Positions 1 to 8,705 are shown, numbered from the stretch's first letter. The stretch is 64,000 nucleotides of DNA from Coraliomargarita algicola (GCF_033878955.1 NZ_CP138858.1:4367001-4431000), one strand, 5' to 3'. Translations and numbers: made by a program. The notes: generated from the letters alone by a model not told the origin.

Positions 1-723
1 ATTGAAGGTGCGCTCGGGCAGGGGCTGGTCGTTGGCGTGCTGGGTGGTTTTCGTGCGATTTTGGCCGATTTCCTATGGATTCGGACTAATACCATTTGGG
101 AGCGTCGTGACCGGGTGAAGCTCGATGCGATGGTGCGTCTGGTCACTACACTGGACCCCCGCCCAGAGTTTTTCTGGATCAATGGCAGCCGTATGATCGC
201 TTATGATGTACCCAACTGGCGAATACGGGAAGAAGGCGGCTATGATGCGGTGCCCGAAGTTCGGCAGCAGACGATTGATTATGAGCAAGCACAACAAGCC
301 TTTGAATTGCTGGATGAGGCGCTCGAGTTTCATCCGGATCGTGCCAAGCTCTACTTGGAAAAGGGGCAAATATATTTAAATCGTTTAAAAGATGATGCCA
401 ATGCGGCTGAGTGGTTTCTAACTGCCTCCAAGCAGGCGGATGCGCCTTACTATGCGGCACGGATCTATGCTGAATTGTTGCGTAAGCAAGGTAAGAATAC
501 GGAAGCGTATGCCTATCTCAAAGAGTTGCACCGCGAGCTTCCGAATGTGCCTTATGCGCAAAAAGGAATTATTCTAGAGCGTATTCGTGAACTTGAGGAT
601 GCGTTGAAAGTTCCCTTTTGGGAGCGTTTTCAACCCGCAGTAGAGCCCATGTTGGAGGCTCCTAGAAGTGCTCCCGCATTTGATGTTCCGGAGCCGCATG
701 ATCATGCGGGGCATACGCATTGA
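1..723 (+). CDS. TPR-type protein, 5'-truncated by window edge
   Basis: The reading frame is open from base 1, so the N-terminus lies outside the window. The visible 240 residues begin with a hydrophobic stretch (GALGQGLVVGVLGGFRAILA) followed by DFLWIR and a WERRD motif. A region of helical repeats with the TPR look follows (FELLDEALEFHPDRAKLYLE, then AAEWFLTASKQ and AARIYAELL). The C-terminus is rich in proline and histidine (DHAGHTH). Such proteins are usually membrane-anchored with a periplasmic or cytoplasmic TPR scaffold. No specific function can be given. The stop overlaps the ATG of the next gene, so the two are probably translated together. Confidence 0.75.
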   Translation: MEGALGQGLVVGVLGGFRAILADFLWIRTNTIWERRDRVKLDAMVRLVTTLDPRPEFFWINGSRMIAYDVPNWRIREEGGYDAVPEVRQQTIDYEQAQQAFELLDEALEFHPDRAKLYLEKGQIYLNRLKDDANAAEWFLTASKQADAPYYAARIYAELLRKQGKNTEAYAYLKELHRELPNVPYAQKGIILERIRELEDALKVPFWERFQPAVEPMLEAPRSAPAFDVPEPHDHAGHTH

Positions 724-1535
724 TGAATCGGCAAGCTAAAGCTCAACTTGATAGTCAGTTACGCCATCGTATCAATGCGGCGCGTGTCGCTGTGCGTGAT
801 CAAATTGCTTTTTTTGGACGGCAGTTCGGCGATGTCGCCTCAGAGTGGAAAGAAGACGATACGCGTGTAACTTTTGCAGATTTTGCGATTTCAGAAAAAC
901 TCTTTGCGGAACTGCGGCGCGATTTTCCAGAAGATGATTATTGCAGCGAGGAAGCCAGTCCACTGGACGAGGTGCTGGAGCTCGAAGCCCGCTTTGCTTG
1001 GGTGGTGGATCCGATTGACGGAACTAATAATTATGCCCTAGGCTGCACCTTTTGTGCGATATCGCTTGCACTGCTGTTGGATGGAGAGCCGATCTATGGC
1101 TTTATTTACGATCACAGCACCAAGGATCTGCTGGAGGGTGGGCCAGGGCGTGGCTTCATGCGGAACCAAAAGAAAGTAGATCGTAATAAGGCAGTCGCTG
1201 ATGCGCAGACGATGATCGGATTGCACTTTCCGATGCCGGTTGAGGAGCTCGAAGTGTTGGCCCCCTTATTGGCAAAGTATCGTGTGCGTTGTATCGGCAG
1301 TGGGGCATTAACCGCGGCTTATGTGGCGACCGGATACTTGACGGGTGTGATTGATTCCCGTGTTAAAGTGTGGGACATCGCGGCCGCATATGCGCTCTGC
1401 CGGGCTGCAGGTCTTCAGTGGATCTTTACGGAGAGCTCGCCATTTCCTCTTCGGCGCTTTCATCCGAAGATGGACTTTTCGCCGTATTACGCCGGGGCGG
1501 ATTCGTTTGTGGAGGAGCTTGCCGCGTTGTCGTAG
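723..1535 (+). CDS. Inositol monophosphatase family phosphatase
   Basis: A Mg-dependent sugar-phosphate phosphatase of the inositol monophosphatase fold, about 270 residues as usual for the family. It carries the metal-binding SEEAS (residues 75-79), the signature DPIDGTNNY with Asp96 and Asp99, and the C-terminal VWDIAAAYALCRAAG motif whose Asp completes the metal site. The substrate cannot be told from sequence: inositol-1-phosphate, histidinol phosphate and PAP are all possible in this family. The ATG at 723 overlaps the upstream stop (TGATG) and is preferred over a TTG three bases earlier. The gene converges with the pyrophosphatase gene downstream. Confidence 0.85.
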   Translation: MNRQAKAQLDSQLRHRINAARVAVRDQIAFFGRQFGDVASEWKEDDTRVTFADFAISEKLFAELRRDFPEDDYCSEEASPLDEVLELEARFAWVVDPIDGTNNYALGCTFCAISLALLLDGEPIYGFIYDHSTKDLLEGGPGRGFMRNQKKVDRNKAVADAQTMIGLHFPMPVEELEVLAPLLAKYRVRCIGSGALTAAYVATGYLTGVIDSRVKVWDIAAAYALCRAAGLQWIFTESSPFPLRRFHPKMDFSPYYAGADSFVEELAALS

Positions 1536-1566
1536 ACGAGGCGAGGGGGCGGCAATTGTGCTACGC

Positions 1567-3234
1567 TTAGACCACGCCCATTGTTTTGAGTAGTGATGAA
1601 ATGTAGGGGATTAATTGCTTCTTGCGGCTGACGATTCCGGAGAGTTCGTAGATGTTGCTTTGGCCGCGCTGTGGATAGTTGATGGAGGCTTTTAGCTCAT
1701 CATTACCGGCGACGACCAGTAGTGAGTCCTGAGAGTTGATGTCGGTGACTAGCAGGAAGCTGAAGTAGAGCTCTTCTTTTGCTCGGTAGGCCTCAAGTGC
1801 TTCGTCCAGGGCATCTTCATTTTTCCAGAAATTGTCGAAGCCCAATTCTTCAATCTGAGATACTGAGAAACGTAGTTCGCCCTCGTTGTAGATCTTGCAG
1901 TCGGAGCTGATGACTTCTGCTGGCTTACTGTTGATCACGACGGAGCCAGCGGTGAATATGAGATCGGCCAGTGCCTTGGGCTCGATACCAGCTATTGGAG
2001 ATAGCCAGTCCAGTAGTTCCCCTTCCAATGGCGTGGTGGTGGGGCTATTCAGGAGTAAGGTGTCGGAGATGATGCCAGCCATCAATACGCCTGCAATGTT
2101 GGGAGCGGGCGTGAGTGATTGCGCGCGAAACATGTCGGCTACAATGGAGCAGGTGGAGCCGACCGGGCGATTGATAAACAATATTGGTTGTTCTGTTGGG
2201 ATGTTTCCGAGGCGGTGGTGGTCTAAAATTTCGGTGATTTGCACTTCGCCGGCTCCATTGACGGCCTGGCCCAATTCGTTGTGGTCGACCAGGGCGATCT
2301 TGGTGTGGCTGGGGCGCAAAATGTCGCTCTTGGAGAACACACCGATGAGTTGCTTAGTGTCGTTGACGACCAGATAGAGCGGGTCGTTATTGTTGGCGAT
2401 ACGACGCTTTACGGAGGAAATGCGATCTTCCGCGCTGAAGCAGCATACCTCGGGATCGATGAGTCCATCGATGTGGGTGGCGGTGCGAATGATCCATGAA
2501 GTGGTTGCCGAGTCGTAGGGGCTGACGATGAGAGAGACGTTGCGCTCTTTGGCGCGGGCGACGACATCTTCGTCCACTTCCAGCGCGCCGGTAATGACGA
2601 GTAGGCGCACGCCGAGTTGTAGGCAGCGTTCCTGAATGTCCCAGCGATCACCTACAATGATGATGCTGCGGTCGGAGGGGAGGCCGTGTTCTTTATGGTG
2701 GCTGCCGAAGGAGCGGATGTCCATGGCGCCGATGCGGACGAAAAGCTCCTCCAGTTCATCCTGATGGCTGGCGTGCAGCACCTTGGCATTTAGCGAATCT
2801 ATGATGGACTGTACGCTGGTATGCACACGGCGCATCGCGCGTGGTTCGCGTGGTTTGGGGATGAAAAATTCGCCTAATTGGAAAATGGAGACGAAGCCTT
2901 CGATCTGGCCATTGTCGTCGACGACGGGGAGTGCGCGCACATCGTACTTGTCGATCAGTTCCAGTGCTTCAGCGCAGGTGCTCTGCCGGGTCACTGTGCG
3001 GGCCTTCGTTTGCATGATATTGCCGACGCGGGGCGTGACATCACCGATGAAGCGCGGAAGGGGCGTCTGAAAGCGCTCCAAGATCGCATCGATGCGGGCA
3101 TTGGAGTTGCCGCAACGGGCCGCTACATATTCGGTCTGGCCGATCGCATGCTTGTAAGCTTCGTAAGCGAGAGCCGAGCAGATGGCGTCAGCGTCTGGGT
3201 TTTTGTGTCCAAAGATATAGATAGGATCGGTCAT
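1567..3234 (-). CDS. CBS/DRTGG-containing family II inorganic pyrophosphatase
   Basis: Hydrolyses pyrophosphate in the cytoplasm with Mn/Co. The N-terminal DHH part has GHKNPDADAICSA (His10, Asp14, Asp16 as metal ligands). It is interrupted by a regulatory insert of a CBS pair enclosing a DRTGG-like domain (IIVGDRWDIQERCLQLGVRLLVITG), then resumes with LVDHNELGQAV and the catalytic EILDHHRLGNI, and ends in a DHHA2 domain. At 555 residues it matches CBS-PPases rather than the roughly 310-residue simple form. In this family adenine nucleotides bind the CBS part and tune activity, so the enzyme probably senses energy charge. It is transcribed alone and faces away from the prepilin-like gene's terminator. 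Confidence 0.88.
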   Translation of the reverse strand: MTDPIYIFGHKNPDADAICSALAYEAYKHAIGQTEYVAARCGNSNARIDAILERFQTPLPRFIGDVTPRVGNIMQTKARTVTRQSTCAEALELIDKYDVRALPVVDDNGQIEGFVSIFQLGEFFIPKPREPRAMRRVHTSVQSIIDSLNAKVLHASHQDELEELFVRIGAMDIRSFGSHHKEHGLPSDRSIIIVGDRWDIQERCLQLGVRLLVITGALEVDEDVVARAKERNVSLIVSPYDSATTSWIIRTATHIDGLIDPEVCCFSAEDRISSVKRRIANNNDPLYLVVNDTKQLIGVFSKSDILRPSHTKIALVDHNELGQAVNGAGEVQITEILDHHRLGNIPTEQPILFINRPVGSTCSIVADMFRAQSLTPAPNIAGVLMAGIISDTLLLNSPTTTPLEGELLDWLSPIAGIEPKALADLIFTAGSVVINSKPAEVISSDCKIYNEGELRFSVSQIEELGFDNFWKNEDALDEALEAYRAKEELYFSFLLVTDINSQDSLLVVAGNDELKASINYPQRGQSNIYELSGIVSRKKQLIPYISSLLKTMGVV

Positions 3235-3295
3235 AGTCGGCGATGATTAAACTGCTCTCTTCGATTTCAACAACGTCAAAGTCACTGATCCATGT

Positions 3296-3330
3296 AAAGA
3301 AAAACCCCCAACCTCTGAGGAGGTTGGGGG
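3296..3330 (-). terminator. Intrinsic terminator of the prepilin-like gene
   Basis: A perfect 11-bp stem (CCCCCAACCTC pairing with GAGGTTGGGGG) with a 4-base loop. On the minus strand it is followed by a T-rich run (complement of AAAGAAAAA). It lies about 30 bases past the stop of the minus-strand prepilin-like gene and is oriented to end that transcript. Confidence 0.85.
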
Positions 3331-3362
3331 GTTGTTCGAACAAATGTCTAAATTAAGATCAA

Positions 3363-4073
3363 TTACTTAGGCTCAACTACGTATTGAGCTCCGCCGAGTG
3401 CGGCTTCAACTGTCTTCGCTGCTGAGCCTGGGCTACTTGCTTTGGGGCCTTGGATTAGGAGGCCAGTTGTGCCATCTGCTGGGTCGAGTAATGAATCGTA
3501 AAATGTAACGTGGCCATCGGCGAAGGCGATGTGGCCGCCGTCACCTGCCCAAGGGGAGGTCGTTGCCCATTCACCTGTTGTGCCTAGTCCTTTTGTCCAG
3601 ATTAGGGGAGTTACAGATGATTGGGCGTTTGTGGAGATATCAACAGCCATTTCGTAGCTGATAAATGCTGAAGCAGAAGTCCAGTCCGCTACGGCTGCAT
3701 CACTGCCATCAAGGATGACCGATGGGATAGTGATTGCTGCTACGTCGTCCGCTGAGCTGATGAAGTAGAGTGGTGCATCATTAAGATCTGCATATTTAGC
3801 TAGAACTTCGGCCCAGTCGCTACTGTCAGCTGCAGAGTAAGCGCTCGCAGTGTTTGCAGAGATCACGCGTGTGCGGCTGCTGCCGGATGCAAATGTGCTG
3901 TAGGCGAGTGCCACTTGACGTAAGTTGCTCGAAGAAGTCACCATCGAGGCCTTCTTTTTAACTGCGCCAACAGTCGGTATGAGGATCGCGGCAAGAATGC
4001 CGATAATCGCGATAACAGTAAGTAGCTCAATCAGGGTGAAACCTGAACGGGGGGTGGATTTAGTTTTCATCAT
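3363..4073 (-). CDS. Type II secretion/type IV pilin-like protein with H-X9-DG tail
   Basis: Starts MMKTKSTPRSGFTLIELLTVIAIIGILAA: a short basic leader, a prepilin peptidase site (G then FTLIE) and a 20-residue hydrophobic helix, all typical of class III/IV prepilins. The C-terminal GDGGHIAFADGHVTFYD is the DG-rich tail found in very large paralogous families in Planctomycetes, Lentisphaerae and Verrucomicrobia. It is probably processed by prepilin peptidase and placed in an envelope pseudopilus-like assembly; its exact role is unknown. I take the ATG pair at 4073/4070 as the start because an upstream extension would bury the leader. It is a single gene with its own promoter and terminator. 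Confidence 0.8.
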   Translation of the reverse strand: MMKTKSTPRSGFTLIELLTVIAIIGILAAILIPTVGAVKKKASMVTSSSNLRQVALAYSTFASGSSRTRVISANTASAYSAADSSDWAEVLAKYADLNDAPLYFISSADDVAAITIPSVILDGSDAAVADWTSASAFISYEMAVDISTNAQSSVTPLIWTKGLGTTGEWATTSPWAGDGGHIAFADGHVTFYDSLLDPADGTTGLLIQGPKASSPGSAAKTVEAALGGAQYVVEPK

Positions 4074-4153
4074 TATAAACTGTTGTTTGGTGTATGTTGT
4101 AGTTCTTTGGTTGGGGTAGGCGCACGTTAAAGTGTGCGCCACTAATTTATAAA

Positions 4154-4182
4154 ATTCTAAAGTAGGAAGCTTATTTTGCCAA
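4154..4182 (-). promoter_or_regulatory. Sigma-70-like promoter for the prepilin-like gene
   Basis: On the minus strand TTGGCA (4182-4177) and TAGAAT (4159-4154) are separated by exactly 17 bases, close to the -35/-10 consensus. Transcription would begin near 4147, giving a leader of about 75 bases. This is a sequence match only. The rest of the 242-base divergent region should also hold the nuo promoter; the only candidate seen for it is a weak extended -10 (TGTTATAAA, 4221-4229). Confidence 0.45.
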
Positions 4183-4315
4183 GTCCAATCATTTTTAACA
4201 GATAATTTGTTCCTCGTTCCTGTTATAAATTCAAATTGTTGCTTGCATGGACTTGGGGGCAAACTAAGTTGCCTGAGCTTTGAGGGCGAGTCGGAATCGA
4301 GCTCCTAAGATCAAC

Positions 4316-4867
4316 ATGCAAAACACAAACGTAGCCTACGATAGCAAAGTGGAGGGTGAAGTCATTGTCACTCAAGCGGATGCTGTGATTAATTGGATTC
4401 GGAAGCATTCGGTGTGGCCGATGCCGATGGGACTCGCCTGTTGTGCGATCGAGTTGATGGCGGCTGGTGGTTCGCGTTTTGATATTTCTCGTTTCGGCAT
4501 GGAAGTGATGCGTTTTTCACCTCGTCAGGCGGATTGCATGATTGTGGCGGGCACTGTGACGTATAAAATGGCGGAAGTCGTGCGTCGCATTTACGAACAA
4601 ATGGCAGAGCCAAAATGGGTGGTCGCGATGGGGGCTTGTGCCAGCACGGGCGGCATGTATCGCTCTTATGCAACTTTACAGGGGGTGGATCGAATCGTCC
4701 CCGTCGATGTCTATATCAGTGGTTGTCCCCCGCGTCCGGAGGCACTTCTGGATGCGATGATTAAATTGCAGGACAAGATTGGCCGGGAGCGTTCGGTCAA
4801 AAACTTGACCGCCCGAAATGCCAAGCCCGCCGAAGCGGAATTGGCAGGAGCCGGAAAGGAAAGCTAA
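4316..4867 (+). CDS. nuoB: NADH-quinone oxidoreductase subunit B
   Basis: The complex I subunit that carries cluster N2, the last iron-sulfur centre before quinone. The four N2 ligands are visible: the adjacent cysteines of LACCAIELM (Cys42, Cys43), Cys108 in [10 protein letters not shown] and Cys137 in [11 protein letters not shown]. The quinone-side motif [16 protein letters not shown] is also present. I start at the ATG reading MQNTNV. A 12-residue TTG-started extension is possible but adds nothing conserved. It is the first gene of the operon; nuoA, normally just upstream, is not there. Confidence 0.96.
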   Translation: MQNTNVAYDSKVEGEVIVTQADAVINWIRKHSVWPMPMGLACCAIELMAAGGSRFDISRFGMEVMRFSPRQADCMIVAGTVTYKMAEVVRRIYEQMAEPKWVVAMGACASTGGMYRSYATLQGVDRIVPVDVYISGCPPRPEALLDAMIKLQDKIGRERSVKNLTARNAKPAEAELAGAGKES

Positions 4868-4870
4868 ACC

Positions 4871-5482
4871 ATGGCCAAGAGCGAATTTGCTCAATTGAAG
4901 GAGCGTTTTGAATATTTAACAGAGCGCGAATCTGCGGATCATTTGGCGGTGAATTGCCCGGCAGATCAGCTACTCGAGCTCTGCACCGCATTGCGGGACG
5001 AGTTGGGCTATGATCTGTTGCTGGATGTAACTGCGGTGGATTGGGATGCGCAAAGCCCCCGTTTCACCGGAATCTATCATCTGCTATCAACGACAAAGCA
5101 TGCCTATCTGCGCATCGCGGTCGACTGCGCGGATGATATTCAGCCAAGTTTGCCATCGCTTTGCGGTTTATACGCAGCTGCAAATTGGCATGAACGTGAG
5201 ACATATGATTTGATGGGGATCCACTACGAGGGACATCCCGATTTGCGACGTATTTTGATGTGGGATGAGTATCCCTATCACCCCTTGCGCAAAGATTTCC
5301 CATTGGCTGGTATTGAAACACCGTTTCCTGCCGAGGATGTGGCAGAGGCGACTCACGCAAGGGTGTTGCCTGCGCCGATGGCGGGCGGGCCTTTTGTTTC
5401 TTCGGGAGATGGGCCAATGAGCCAGACGGAGCCACGCGCTCGTGATGAGAGCTGGAGTGAGCAAAAGGAGAAACCCGTATAG
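4871..5482 (+). CDS. nuoC: NADH-quinone oxidoreductase subunit C
   Basis: The 30-kDa peripheral-arm subunit, which helps form the connection to NuoD and the quinone site. The family signature is complete: ANWHERETYDLMGIHYEGH followed by LRRILMWDEYPYHPLRKDFPL. At 203 residues it has the normal length for a separate NuoC, so it is not the NuoCD fusion. The last 40 residues are poorly conserved and proline-rich. It begins three bases after nuoB and is clearly co-transcribed with it. Confidence 0.95.
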   Translation: MAKSEFAQLKERFEYLTERESADHLAVNCPADQLLELCTALRDELGYDLLLDVTAVDWDAQSPRFTGIYHLLSTTKHAYLRIAVDCADDIQPSLPSLCGLYAAANWHERETYDLMGIHYEGHPDLRRILMWDEYPYHPLRKDFPLAGIETPFPAEDVAEATHARVLPAPMAGGPFVSSGDGPMSQTEPRARDESWSEQKEKPV

Positions 5483-5494
5483 TAATCTATAGAC

Positions 5495-6736
5495 ATGGCT
5501 ACGACCACAAAAGAAATTTCGATCGGCGATCTCGGTGCCCGCAGCAGTGAGGCAGAACCTACGCTGCAAGGGGAGACCATGGCGTTGAATGTCGGTCCCT
5601 CGCACCCGACCACGCACGGCGTGCTACGCTTGAAGATGGAGCTCGACGGCGACATCGTTAAGAGTTGCGATCCGGTGCTCGGCTACTTGCACCGTGGTGA
5701 CGAGAAGATCGCTGAGAACATGACTTATAATCAGTTTGTGCCTTATACAGACCGATTGGATTATCTCGCACCTTTGGCCAATAACGTGGCTTACGCGATG
5801 GCCGTTGAAAAACTGGCGGCACTGGAAGTGCCGGACCGTTGCCAAGCGATTCGCGTGCTTTGTTGCGAGCTCGCGCGTGTGTCTTCGCACTTGTTGGGCA
5901 TTGGCGTATACGGGATGGATGCCGGTGCATGGACGGTGTTTATGTATACTTTTACCGAGCGTGAAAAATTATACACACTGTTCGAAGAATTGACCGGTGC
6001 ACGTTTCACCACCAGTTACACTCGGATTGGTGGGGTCGCGCGTGATATTCCCGATGGTTGGTTAGGGCGTGTGCTGGAGTTTTGTAAGGGCGTCCTACCA
6101 GTATTGGATCAAGTGGATAAATTGCTCACGCGTAATCGTATCTTCATGGATCGTACGGTCGGTGTGGGGGTGATTTCTAAGGAAGATGCCATCTCCTATG
6201 GACTGACCGGGCCGAACTTACGGGCCTGTGGTGTCGACCTCGACTTGCGCAAAGATAAGCCTTACCTCGGTTACGATCAATTTGATTTTGAAGTGCCCGT
6301 TGGCACCACCGGGGATTGTTATGATCGCTACATGATGCGCGCTGAGGAGGTGCGCCAAAGTGTAAGCATTATACGGCAATGTATCGATCAGTTTCCTGAA
6401 GGCAGTTATTATGCAGAGGAGGCGAAGAAGATTTTTGCACCACAAAAAGCTAAGGTGCTCACCAGCATGGAAGAGCTGATCCAGAATTTCATGATTGTGA
6501 CCGAGGGGCCACAGATCCCTGCTGGTGAGGTTTACTTTGAGGCGGAAAACCCTAAGGGTGCTTTGGGCTTCTTTATCGTTTCCAAGGGGGGCGGGGTGCC
6601 TTACCGTCTGAAGATCCGAGGTCCATCTTTTTGCAGCCTGAGTATTCTGGAGAAGTTGATCCCCGGCCACTACATGACCGATATCACTGTGATTCTCGGT
6701 TCGTTGGACTTCGTGATGGGGGAATGTGACAGATAG
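5495..6736 (+). CDS. nuoD: NADH-quinone oxidoreductase subunit D
   Basis: The 49-kDa subunit, related to [NiFe]-hydrogenase large subunits, which shapes the quinone cavity with NuoB. Conserved segments seen are MALNVGPSHPTTHGVLRL, GYLHRGDEKIAE, the YTDRLDYLAP loop, RVSSHLLGIG and the C-terminal LDFVMGECDR. The invariant residues of the HxxxH loop (GPSHPTTHG) are intact. Length (413) is normal. An array of 7-base repeats begins at the last base of its stop codon and separates it from nuoE. Confidence 0.96.
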   Translation: MATTTKEISIGDLGARSSEAEPTLQGETMALNVGPSHPTTHGVLRLKMELDGDIVKSCDPVLGYLHRGDEKIAENMTYNQFVPYTDRLDYLAPLANNVAYAMAVEKLAALEVPDRCQAIRVLCCELARVSSHLLGIGVYGMDAGAWTVFMYTFTEREKLYTLFEELTGARFTTSYTRIGGVARDIPDGWLGRVLEFCKGVLPVLDQVDKLLTRNRIFMDRTVGVGVISKEDAISYGLTGPNLRACGVDLDLRKDKPYLGYDQFDFEVPVGTTGDCYDRYMMRAEEVRQSVSIIRQCIDQFPEGSYYAEEAKKIFAPQKAKVLTSMEELIQNFMIVTEGPQIPAGEVYFEAENPKGALGFFIVSKGGGVPYRLKIRGPSFCSLSILEKLIPGHYMTDITVILGSLDFVMGECDR

Positions 6737-6784
6737 AATTAGGAATTAGGAATTAGGAGTTGGGAATTTAGAATTAAGAAAAAT
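6736..6784. repeat. Purine-rich heptamer array, site A (nuoD-nuoE)
   Basis: Seven consecutive 7-base units: GAATTAG three times, then GAGTTGG, GAATTTA, GAATTAA and GAAAAAT. The period is exact while the sequence drifts. It forms an inverted pair with the pyrimidine-rich array just after nuoE. Confidence 0.75.
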
Positions 6785-6807
6785 TGGCTCTGATCACTAT
6801 TTAGGAA

Positions 6808-7298
6808 ATGAATTTAAAACCAGAAACTATCGAAAAGATCGACAAGCTTGTGCCACGCTACCCGACGGTGCGTAGTGCGGCGCTGCCTCTATGCCATTTG
6901 GTGCAAGAGGATCAGGGCTACCTTTCGCAGGAGGCGATGGAGTGGATCGCCGAGCGTCTGGGATTGCAGCCGATTAATATTATCGAGATTGTTACCTTTT
7001 ATCCGATGCTACGCACGGAGCCCACGGGCGAGTATCATGTGCGGTCTGCCGTACGCTGCCTTGTGCGCTTGCGGGCGCATATCAAACCTGTAAGAGCTTT
7101 GAAAAGGAGTTTGGCTGCAAGGTCGGCCATACCAGTGAAGACGGTAAAGTGACGCTCGAATTCGTAGAATGCCACGCTGATTGTGGTAAGGGGCCAGTGG
7201 TGATGGTCGGAGAAGATGAATACACGGATATCGATCCGGAAAAAGCCGCTGAAATGGCCACTAAAATGAAAAACGGCGAGTTCCCCACCGGTCTTTAG
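6808..7298 (+). pseudogene. nuoE: NADH-quinone oxidoreductase subunit E, frameshifted
   Basis: The 24-kDa thioredoxin-like subunit that carries cluster N1a. The first frame reads normally from MNLKPETIEKIDKL through IIEIVTFYPML and EPTGEYHVR (to about base 7043), then turns into an unrelated tail ending at 7152. From base 7044 the -1 frame restores the family sequence: VCRTLPCALAGAY with a Cx4C pair, then VECHADCGKGP with the CxxxC pair, ending PTGL and TAG at 7298. All four N1a cysteines lie after the break. Restoring one G in CGG|TC repairs the gene. It is either a true lesion, a sequence error or, less likely, recoding, since no slippery run is present. Neighbours are intact. Confidence 0.88.
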
Positions 7299-7333
7299 CC
7301 ATTTCTTATTTCTAATTTCTTAATTTTTATTTC
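7299..7333. repeat. Pyrimidine-rich heptamer array, site B (nuoE-nuoF)
   Basis: Five 7-base units: CCATTTC, TTATTTC, TAATTTC, TTAATTT, TTATTTC. Read on the other strand they resemble the GAATTAA-type units before nuoE, so nuoE is bracketed by inverted arrays. Confidence 0.65.
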
Positions 7334-7337
7334 CCAA

Positions 7338-8702
7338 ATGGCACCACAAGAAACCAGATTAATTTTCAAACATATCGACGAAGAAGGGTATACCAACGAC
7401 ATCGATTGTTATGTGAAAAACGGCGGCTACGAGCAGCTTAAGAAGGCTGTGACGATGAAGCCGGAAGACATCTGCGCGGAGGTGCTCACTTCTGGTGTCC
7501 GTGGTCGTGGCGGTGCCGGATTCCCCGCGGGTATGAAGTGGAAGTTTCTCGACCGCAAGTCGGGCAAGCCCATCTACCTCGTCTGTAATGCCGACGAATC
7601 GGAGCCGGGCACTTTTAAAGACCGTCAAATCATTCATCAGGACCCACACCAGCTGATCGAAGGCATGATGTGTGCCGCTTTTGCGATTCAGGCGAAGCTG
7701 GCATTCATCTATATTCGAGGTGAGTTTTTCCAAGGCTATAAGATCCTCGAACGCGCAATCGAAGAAGCGCGCGAGAAAAATTTCCTGGGCGATAACATTT
7801 TGGGCTCGGGGTATTCCTGCGATATCATTGTGCACCGTGGAGCTGGGGCTTACATTTGCGGCGAAGAAACTGGATTGATTGAGTCTTTAGAAGGCTTTCG
7901 TGCCAATCCGCGCATTAAACCACCATACTTTCCTGCGGCACTGGGTGCCTATCAGTGCCCGACCATTGTAAATAATGTGGAAACTCTTTGTGACGTGAAG
8001 CACATCATCGAGATGGGCGGCGAAGGCTTTGCGAAGATCGGCACACCTGGTAATACCGGCACCCGTATCTGGTGTGTTTCCGGTCATGTGCAAAAGCCGG
8101 GCTACTATGAATTTGCCTGCTCGGATGTGACGCTGGGGCAACTTATTTACGACGTGTGCGGTGGCCTCAAGCCCGGACGTAAGCTCAAGGCAGTGATCCC
8201 CGGAGGTTCGTCGGCTAAGATTCTGCGGGCAGATGAGCGCTTTACCGGTAAGCTCAAAGACGGCACCGAGTTTGATTGGGGCATTGAAGATATCCCGATG
8301 GATTTCGATAGCTTGGCTGCAGTCGGCTCGATGTCGGGTTCCGGTGGCGTCATCGTGATGGACGACACCACTGATATGGTGGAAGCGCTGGCCAATATTA
8401 ATTATTTCTACGCCCACGAAAGCTGCGGCCAGTGCACGCCGTGTCGCGAAGGGGTGCCTTGGATGCGTAAAGTCACGCAGCGTATGGTCGACGGCGAAGC
8501 TCGCGAGGAGGATGCCGATCTACTCAAATCCATCGCCGATCAGATTGCCGGTCGCACGATTTGTGCCTTTGGTGAGGCGGCCTCGTGGCCGGTGCAAAGT
8601 TTTATCGCCAAGTTTAAGGACGAATTCGTCGAGAAAGCTAAAGAGCAAGCCGCCCGTCGTAAAGAGGGTAAGGAAGTCGCGAAGGAGACTACTTTAATTT
8701 AG
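7338..8702 (+). CDS. nuoF: NADH-quinone oxidoreductase subunit F (NADH/FMN site)
   Basis: The 51-kDa subunit: binds NADH and FMN and carries cluster N3. Seen in order: the glycine-rich NADH site RGRGGAGFPAGMKW, the FMN region VCNADESEPGTFKDR, GAGAYICGEETGLIESLEG, and the N3 motif ESCGQCTPCREG with its fourth cysteine in TICAFGEAASWP. Length (454) is slightly long because of a lysine/glutamate-rich C-terminal tail. It depends on NuoE for assembly of the NADH module, so the fate of the frameshifted nuoE matters here. Confidence 0.96.
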   Translation: MAPQETRLIFKHIDEEGYTNDIDCYVKNGGYEQLKKAVTMKPEDICAEVLTSGVRGRGGAGFPAGMKWKFLDRKSGKPIYLVCNADESEPGTFKDRQIIHQDPHQLIEGMMCAAFAIQAKLAFIYIRGEFFQGYKILERAIEEAREKNFLGDNILGSGYSCDIIVHRGAGAYICGEETGLIESLEGFRANPRIKPPYFPAALGAYQCPTIVNNVETLCDVKHIIEMGGEGFAKIGTPGNTGTRIWCVSGHVQKPGYYEFACSDVTLGQLIYDVCGGLKPGRKLKAVIPGGSSAKILRADERFTGKLKDGTEFDWGIEDIPMDFDSLAAVGSMSGSGGVIVMDDTTDMVEALANINYFYAHESCGQCTPCREGVPWMRKVTQRMVDGEAREEDADLLKSIADQIAGRTICAFGEAASWPVQSFIAKFKDEFVEKAKEQAARRKEGKEVAKETTLI

Positions 8703-8705
8703 ACC

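Noticed and set aside
1895..2651. Several open frames of 80-160 codons opposite the pyrophosphatase gene
   Set aside because: They lie wholly inside a strongly conserved gene on the other strand, show no family motif, and are typical antisense shadows in GC-rich DNA.
7036..7060. Programmed frameshifting in nuoE
   Set aside because: No slippery heptamer or strong downstream hairpin is evident at the junction; a simple one-base deletion or sequence error is the better explanation.
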